Shown here piece after piece: positions 24,357-29,267 of a stretch of 29,267 nt of DNA (positions are counted from its first letter, which is position 1; each line of letters opens with the position of its first letter). Under the pieces are notes generated by a model. It did not search any database, was not told the origin of the DNA, and was given only the letters and a program-made list of their open reading frames with translations. Origin of the DNA: Oscillospiraceae bacterium (lineage in GTDB: Bacteria > Bacillota > Clostridia > Oscillospirales > Ruminococcaceae); the NCBI GenBank assembly GCA_022792755.1, contig JAAWBP010000109.1, forward strand, positions 1 through 29,267. The letters run 5' to 3'. Both the position numbers and the translations under genes were made by a program.

Positions 24357-25244
24357 TCAGCGGGTGAAAAGGGTTACAATATTGACCCCGCCGTTTGCCG
24401 CTTCAATGATGCTGATGAGAATGACCACGATGCCAAGGGCAAGGGTATAATAGGCAAAAATTTTAAACTTATTGGTTTTCACCAGCCACCGCACCAGCTT
24501 GATCGCTAAGAAGCCGACCACCGCTGCAACTGCAAAGCCAACGATAAGGGGCAGCATCTCAACCGTTTCCGCCGATTTCCGGTAGTCCAGAAACTCCGTT
24601 AAGGCACCCGCTAAAATCGGCGGGATCGACATCAGGAAAGAAAACTTGACCGCCGTAGCCCGGGTGAGTCCGCAGAACAGCCCCCCTGCTATGGTGGAAC
24701 CCGACCGGGAGACACCCGGCAGAAGGGCGATCCCCTGGAAAACACCGATCACAGCCGCGTCCTTTGCTTTGATATCCCCTGCCTTTTTCCTCCCCTTGCC
24801 GAACCGGTCGGACAAAAAAAGGATCACGCCGGTGTAAAGGAAGCAGAATCCTTCGATCAGGATGCTGTCGTCGGACGAGATTCCCTTGATCGGGTCTTTG
24901 ATAAAGTAAAACAGGCAGAGGGGCAAAGTCGCCACTATCAGCATCACCAAAAGGCGGCGGTTATCGCTCATCCCCTTCAAATGGAACCTGCCCGTGAAGA
25001 TGTCGCGGATCGAATAGCCGACCTCCTTAACAAGCTCCCAAATCGTTCGGTAATAGGCGACAAAAACCGCCAGCAGGGTGCCGAGGTGGAGGACAATCGA
25101 AAGAAGGATTGCCGATTCACCGCTGATCCCCAAAAAATGCTGGGTCAGCGAAAGGTGCCCCGAACTCGAGACCGGCAAAAATTCCGTCAAGCCCTGGATC
25201 ACCGCCTGGATCACTGCGTCAAAAACATTCATAAGCTCTACCAT
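24357..25244 (-). CDS. uppP: undecaprenyl-diphosphate phosphatase (BacA/UppP)
   Basis: A 295-residue integral membrane enzyme that recycles undecaprenyl diphosphate to the monophosphate carrier lipid for peptidoglycan export; overexpression gives bacitracin resistance. Both active-site motifs are intact: GLTEFLPVSSSGHL near residue 20 and LPGVSRSGSTI near 165. About eight hydrophobic helices. Two starts are possible, ATG at 25244 and ATG at 25232 (MNVFDAV, closer to the family's usual start); neither has a strong ribosome site. It follows ylzJ by 36 bases. Confidence 0.96.
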   Translation of the reverse strand: MVELMNVFDAVIQAVIQGLTEFLPVSSSGHLSLTQHFLGISGESAILLSIVLHLGTLLAVFVAYYRTIWELVKEVGYSIRDIFTGRFHLKGMSDNRRLLVMLIVATLPLCLFYFIKDPIKGISSDDSILIEGFCFLYTGVILFLSDRFGKGRKKAGDIKAKDAAVIGVFQGIALLPGVSRSGSTIAGGLFCGLTRATAVKFSFLMSIPPILAGALTEFLDYRKSAETVEMLPLIVGFAVAAVVGFLAIKLVRWLVKTNKFKIFAYYTLALGIVVILISIIEAANGGVNIVTLFTR

Positions 25245-25280
25245 CCTATTCTGTCAAAATCGATGCCCTGGCCAGGCGGT

Positions 25281-25481
25281 TTACCTTTTCAGCCGCCTGC
25301 CGGGAGAATAATGGTCGTTTAAATAATCAAACGGGTCGGTTGAAATCATCCGGCTGATCACGAACCCGCTTTTTCCCCGCACCCCTTCAAAGAGCCGCTG
25401 CCCGAGCCGGACTGTTTCAAGCGCAGGCTCAAGGGGCTCCATCGCCAGCACTTCGTCAGGATTCACAATCGTGTACAGCAT
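25281..25481 (-). CDS. ylzJ: YlzJ-like protein
   Basis: A 66-residue protein beginning MLYTIVNPDEVLA, the conserved opening of the YlzJ-like family, whose function is unknown. In Bacillus this small gene sits between tepA and the ftsK/spoIIIE gene, the same context as here. Its start lies inside the tepA end (26-base overlap), with GAGGAG seven bases upstream of the ATG. The C-terminus RRLKR is basic. Confidence 0.8.
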   Translation of the reverse strand: MLYTIVNPDEVLAMEPLEPALETVRLGQRLFEGVRGKSGFVISRMISTDPFDYLNDHYSPGRRLKR

Positions 25482-26235
25482 CGTCCTGCTCCTCCTGTTC
25501 GTTTTCGTCGATCAGGGAATAAAGGCAGTCCACCGCCTGGGAGAGACTCCCGAGCTCGTCGATCAGGCCGCATTCAACCGCCCCGGCGCCGTCGAGGACC
25601 GTCCCCACATCCATAATGAGCTCCCCTGTCCGCATCATCAGCTCCGTAAATTTTTCTTTTGTGATATTGGAGTTGGCAGTGACGAATTTTACGATCCGCT
25701 CCTGCATCTTCTCAAAGTAGGAAAGGGTTTGGGGGACACCCAAAACTGTCCCGTTCATCCGCACCGGATGGATCGTCATCGTCGCCGACGGAACGATAAA
25801 GGAGCGCTTTGCGCTGACCGCCAACGGCACGCCGATCGAATGCCCGCCGCCGAGGATCAGGGAAACAGTCGGCTTCTTCATCCCGGAGATCAGCTCTGCA
25901 ATGGCGAGCCCCGCCTCCACGTCGCCGCCGACGGTGTTGAGCAGCACCAGAAGGCCCTTGATCTCCTCCGATTCCTCGATCGCCACCAGCTGGGGCATGA
26001 CATGCTCATACTTCGTCGTCTTATTCTGAGGCGGGAGGATGAAATGCCCCTCCACCTGGCCGATGATAGTCAGGCAGTGGATGGTATGCTTCCCCTCCGC
26101 CGTGATGGAGCCGTAATTTACAATATCGCTCCCAGCCGATTCCCCGGTCAGTGTTTCCTCATTTTCCTCCGCCTGCTCAGGCTGGATTTCCGGCCCCCTG
26201 CCCGGCTCGATCGTATCATTTTTACCATACATCAC
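25456..26235 (-). CDS. tepA: ClpP-family serine protease, translocation-enhancing protein TepA
   Basis: A 259-residue ClpP-fold protein. The first 40 residues are acidic and low-complexity. The core carries GGDVEAGLAIAELI, the nucleophile Ser in GGGHSIGVPLAV (S133) and the active His in ATMTIHPVRMNG (H156), then PQTLSYFEKMQERIVKFV and NITKEKFTELM. These blocks match TepA, a ClpP relative implicated in protein secretion or spore development in Bacillus, better than true ClpP. Start at GTG 26235 (GGAGG nine bases upstream), immediately followed by an ATG that could also be used. ylzJ overlaps its 3' end. The C-terminus is acidic. Confidence 0.92.
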   Translation of the reverse strand: MMYGKNDTIEPGRGPEIQPEQAEENEETLTGESAGSDIVNYGSITAEGKHTIHCLTIIGQVEGHFILPPQNKTTKYEHVMPQLVAIEESEEIKGLLVLLNTVGGDVEAGLAIAELISGMKKPTVSLILGGGHSIGVPLAVSAKRSFIVPSATMTIHPVRMNGTVLGVPQTLSYFEKMQERIVKFVTANSNITKEKFTELMMRTGELIMDVGTVLDGAGAVECGLIDELGSLSQAVDCLYSLIDENEQEEQDDAVHDCES

Positions 26236-26288
26236 AGACCAGCACCTCCCAAATTAATACGGTGTTAGTGTGTGTGTATCCCTTGTAA

Positions 26289-27617
26289 TTATACGGTTTC
26301 CGGGCGGGCGGCCTCCTGCTTTGCAACCTCTTGCGTCCCCGCGCTTTCCTCCGCTTTTTTCGCTTTGGCAACCGCCAGCATCAGCTTGATCCGGTTTTCC
26401 TGGTTGACTTTGGTCGCCCCCGGGTCATAGTCGATTGCGACGATATTCGCCTCCGGGTGCCGCGTTTTGATGCTGCGGATCATCCCCTTGCCGACCACGT
26501 GGTTCGGCAGGCAGCCGAAGGGCTGGGTGCAGACGATGTTATCCACCCCGTCCGCAATCAGCTCGAGCATTTCGGCGGTCAAAAGCCAGCCCTCGCCCAT
26601 TTTAGCGCCGTAGCCGATATATCCTTCGACCAGTTCTTTCAAGTGGGCATATCCCTTGGGGCAGTAAAACTTCGGCTCCGCCCTCACCGCATCGATCATG
26701 ATCTGCTGGCAGTGGAGGACATAGGACATCAGCTTCCGTGCGATAAAGCGAACCGGCCGCTTTCCACCGTAAAGCTTGTAGTCCTCAATCCGGTTGTCGA
26801 TTTTAAAGATGATAAAATCCATCAGGCCGGGAACCACCGTCTCCGCCTGTTCGGAGAGGAGGAACTCCTCGAGGTTGTTGTTCCCCAAAGGGGCATATTT
26901 CACATAAATTTCGCCGACGATCCCCACCCGGATTTTCTCTTCCTTCCGCACCGGAAGGGCGGCGAAATCCCTGACGATTTCCTCGAAACGTGACTTCATC
27001 GCCTTTTGGTTCAGCGCCCCGCCGTCTTTGAACTCCCCCGACAGCCGTTCCACCCAGCGGCTGGTCAGGCGGGCGGTGTCGCCCTCGACGATTTCATAAG
27101 GGCGGGTCTGGTTTTGCAGAAGCATCAGGAGATCCCCATACATCGCCGACATGGCCAGCTGGCGGATCAGCTTGAGGGTCATCTTGAAACCGGGGTTCTT
27201 CTCGAGCCCCGAAAGGTTGACGCTGATGACCGGGATCTGCTCCAGTCCGGAGCGCTTGAGCCCTTTTCGGAGGAGATGGATGTAATTCGACGCCCGGCAT
27301 CCCCCGCCGGTCTGGGTGATGACCAGCGCCGTTTTGTTCAAGTCGTACTCGCCGCTTTTCAGCGCGTCGAGCAGCTGCCCGATCACCAGCAGCGCTGGGT
27401 AGCAGGTGTCGTTATGTACATTCTCAAGCCCCTGGCGGCGGATGCTCTCGCTGTCCGTCCCCTTTAACAAGGTGACATTGTAGCCGTTGAGCCGCATGAC
27501 GTTTTTGATCAGTTCAAAATGGATCGGCAGCATCTGCGGCATCAGGATTTGATACTCCCGCTTCATCTCCTTGGTAAAAAGGAGCCTTCCCGTTTTATCG
27601 TATTTCAGCTGCGCCAA
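26289..27617 (-). CDS. 2-hydroxyacyl-CoA dehydratase-like protein (HgdB/COG3581 type)
   Basis: A 442-residue cytosolic protein expected to carry an oxygen-sensitive [4Fe-4S] cluster. Conserved Cys-containing blocks are HNDTCYPALLVIGQ, TGGGCRASNY, FYCPKGYAHLKEL and CTQPFGCLPNHVVGKG. It corresponds to the C-terminal dehydratase-like module of the very large 'acyl-CoA dehydratase activase-related' proteins common in Clostridia. Here it is a separate gene: a TTG start at 27617, four bases past the stop of the upstream activase gene, with AGAGGTGA as ribosome site inside that gene. The 25-residue C-terminal tail is Ala/Glu/Lys-rich. The substrate is unknown; 2-hydroxyacyl-CoA dehydration is only a family-level inference. 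Confidence 0.8.
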   Translation of the reverse strand: MAQLKYDKTGRLLFTKEMKREYQILMPQMLPIHFELIKNVMRLNGYNVTLLKGTDSESIRRQGLENVHNDTCYPALLVIGQLLDALKSGEYDLNKTALVITQTGGGCRASNYIHLLRKGLKRSGLEQIPVISVNLSGLEKNPGFKMTLKLIRQLAMSAMYGDLLMLLQNQTRPYEIVEGDTARLTSRWVERLSGEFKDGGALNQKAMKSRFEEIVRDFAALPVRKEEKIRVGIVGEIYVKYAPLGNNNLEEFLLSEQAETVVPGLMDFIIFKIDNRIEDYKLYGGKRPVRFIARKLMSYVLHCQQIMIDAVRAEPKFYCPKGYAHLKELVEGYIGYGAKMGEGWLLTAEMLELIADGVDNIVCTQPFGCLPNHVVGKGMIRSIKTRHPEANIVAIDYDPGATKVNQENRIKLMLAVAKAKKAEESAGTQEVAKQEAARPETV

Positions 27618-27621
27618 AGAA

Positions 27622-29267
27622 TCACCTCTTTTCCTCTTTCTTTGCGAGCCGGTTGGCCTCCAGATAGGCGAACAGGCTGCGCAGCCTGATTTTGACCGCG
27701 CCGAGATTTGTCACTTCATCGATCTTGATCTGGGTGTAGATCTTTCCATAGCTCTCCAGAATTTCGCGAACCTCGTCGCCGGTGATCGCATCCAACCCGC
27801 AGCCGAAGGAGACGAGCTGGACGAGCTGGATCCAGTCCTTGTGGGAGCCGACATAGTGGGCGGCGGCGTAAAGCCGGGCATGGTAGGTCCACTGGTTGAG
27901 CACCCCGGCCTTCCGCTTGACCGAGCGAACCGTCAGGCAGTCCTCGGTCAGAACCGACACCCCGAAGCTGCGCACCAGCAGATCGATGCCGTGGTTGATC
28001 TCCGGGTCGATGTGATAGGGGCGCCCGGCGAGGACGATCACCATCTTGCCGTTCTTTTTCGCATCCTTTAAAACCGTCCGGCCGTAGGTGTAGAGCATCT
28101 CGCGGTAAGCCTCATATGCGTCATAAGCCTTTTTGGAAGCCTTCCGGATTTCCTCACGGGTCACTGAAAAGTATCGGTTGAAAACAGCATATGCCTTTTT
28201 TATAAAATCATGCCTGCGGTGGAGGCCGAGGTAATCTTTGATAAAGGTGATCTCGGAAAGGCGGCGGATATTTGCCCCGATGACCTCTGGGTAATACGCA
28301 ACGACCGGGCAGTTATAATTGTTGTCGGACAGCCCTTCGTCGAAATTATAGGACATGCAGGGGTAAAAAATCGTCTCGATCCCCTGATCCAGTAGGGCGT
28401 CGACATGGCCGTGCAGAAGCTTTGCCGGATAGCAGACCGTATCCGACGGGATGGTGTGCTGCCCCTTTTCATACAGGGCGCGGTCGCTCCGCGGGGAGAG
28501 GATGACCTCAAAGCCGAGCTCGGTAAAAAAGGCGTGCCAGAAGGGGAGGTTTTCGTACATATTCAGCCCCATCGGAATCCCGATCTTTCCCCGCGGCCCG
28601 GGCGTTCCCTTTAAGCCGTTGAGGTAATCATATTTATAACGGAACGCGTTATAACCGCCCTCTTCCCGTTTGATCCCGAGCGGTTTTTCACATTTGTTGC
28701 CCGAAATATACCGCCCGCTGTCCGCAAACTTGTTGACGGTCAGCTTACAGTGGTTGGTGCAGCCGTTGCAGGTGGTGACCGAAACCGTGTGGGAGAACCC
28801 CTTAAGCTCCTCCAAGCCGAGCACCTTCGAGTGTTCACCGGCCCTTTCCTTGGCGTATAGGGCCGCCCCGTACGCGCCCATCAGCCCGGCGATCGAGGGG
28901 CGGACAACCTCGGCTTTGACCTCGCGCTCAAAGGCGCGGAGAACCGCATCGTTGAGGAAGGTGCCCCCCTGCACGACGATATGATCCCCCAGCTCCTTGG
29001 TGGAGTTGGCGCGGATGACCTTATACAGCGCGTTTTTTACAACGCTGGCCGCCAGCCCGGCGGCGATATCCCCTACGGTCGCGCCGTCCTTCTGCGCCTG
29101 TTTGACCGACGAGTTCATAAACACGGTGCAGCGCGAGCCGAGGTCGACCGGATGCTCTGCAAAGAGGCCGAACTTTGCAAACTCCTCCGCCTGAAAGCCC
29201 AGAGCGTGCGCAAAGGTTTCGATAAACGACCCGCAGCCGGAGGAACAGGCTTCGTTGAGCATGATGC
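27622..29267 (-). CDS. acyl-CoA dehydratase activase (BcrAD/BadFG ATPase plus DUF2229), 5' end outside the window
   Basis: At least 548 residues; the frame stays open through the window edge, so the N-terminus is missing. The visible start (NEACSSGCGSFIE) is the cluster-binding Cys region of an ASKHA-type activase ATPase, followed by its second half (VVQGGTFLNDAVLRAFE, GLMGAYGAALYAKE). Next come Cys-rich motifs TTCNGCTNHCKL and GNKCEKPLG, then a DUF2229-like region with PSDTVCYPAKLLHGHV, FYPCMSYN, LAGRPYHIDPEINHGID and VSFGCGLDA. Activases of this kind inject an electron, at ATP cost, into a dehydratase partner, here presumably the adjacent HgdB-like protein. Confidence 0.85.
   Translation of the reverse strand, partial: IMLNEACSSGCGSFIETFAHALGFQAEEFAKFGLFAEHPVDLGSRCTVFMNSSVKQAQKDGATVGDIAAGLAASVVKNALYKVIRANSTKELGDHIVVQGGTFLNDAVLRAFEREVKAEVVRPSIAGLMGAYGAALYAKERAGEHSKVLGLEELKGFSHTVSVTTCNGCTNHCKLTVNKFADSGRYISGNKCEKPLGIKREEGGYNAFRYKYDYLNGLKGTPGPRGKIGIPMGLNMYENLPFWHAFFTELGFEVILSPRSDRALYEKGQHTIPSDTVCYPAKLLHGHVDALLDQGIETIFYPCMSYNFDEGLSDNNYNCPVVAYYPEVIGANIRRLSEITFIKDYLGLHRRHDFIKKAYAVFNRYFSVTREEIRKASKKAYDAYEAYREMLYTYGRTVLKDAKKNGKMVIVLAGRPYHIDPEINHGIDLLVRSFGVSVLTEDCLTVRSVKRKAGVLNQWTYHARLYAAAHYVGSHKDWIQLVQLVSFGCGLDAITGDEVREILESYGKIYTQIKIDEVTNLGAVKIRLRSLFAYLEANRLAKKEEKR

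Noticed and set aside
26284..26289. TATAAT at the end of the HgdB-like gene as a promoter for tepA
   Set aside because: It overlaps the GTA-TAA stop codon context and no -35 element exists 16-19 bases upstream; no TG extension either.

Overview
The window looks like a chromosomal segment of a low-pathogenic-profile, anaerobic Firmicute, most likely class Clostridia and probably order Oscillospirales (Ruminococcaceae-like). This rests on moderately high G+C by eye, the tepA–ylzJ–ftsK neighbourhood known from Bacilli/Clostridia, an ECF transporter module joined to truA, a ClpE-type unfoldase, an AsrC-like sulfite reductase protein and oxygen-sensitive 2-hydroxyacyl-CoA dehydratase/activase genes. 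The genus cannot be fixed from the sequence alone. All genes but one lie on the minus strand, so the region reads from high to low coordinates.

Layout in transcription order (minus strand). (1) 29267→25281: a partial BadF-type activase, an HgdB-like partner, tepA and ylzJ. (2) 25244→18526: uppP, ftsK, a YgiQ-type radical SAM protein, a membrane-anchored ComEC-type metallo-beta-lactamase and a DUF3006 protein. (3) 17457→18404 on the plus strand: a siroheme/ferredoxin protein related to AsrC, divergent from (4) a MATE exporter (17233→15851) that ends in a strong 14-bp-stem terminator. (5) 15395→13640: an SDR dehydrogenase and a CysK-like PLP enzyme behind a clear sigma-A promoter and a long structured leader. 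(6) 13208→459: a long co-oriented run ruvC-ruvA-ruvB, glmM, SAM methyltransferase, ecfA1-ecfA2-ecfT, truA, DUF5711 protein, cvpA, pgsA, clpE. It starts from an extended -10 promoter. (7) 262→7: a tRNA-Gly/Arg/His operon behind a perfect consensus promoter.

Most content is housekeeping: Holliday junction resolution (RuvABC), cell-wall precursor and carrier-lipid supply (GlmM, UppP), phosphatidylglycerol synthesis (PgsA), chromosome translocation (FtsK), vitamin uptake energising module (EcfA1A2T), tRNA modification (TruA) and proteostasis (ClpE). No CRISPR array, prophage, insertion sequence or obvious defence or biosynthetic cluster is visible. The points most worth a second look are the unassigned structured leader of the SDR–cysK-like operon, the operator-like inverted repeat centred on the MATE promoter, the orphan AsrC-like gene with an atypical ferredoxin cysteine spacing, the active-site variation in the CysK-like enzyme, a possible 29-residue leader peptide ahead of ruvC, and the split dehydratase/activase pair. 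I do not see a convincing entirely new system.
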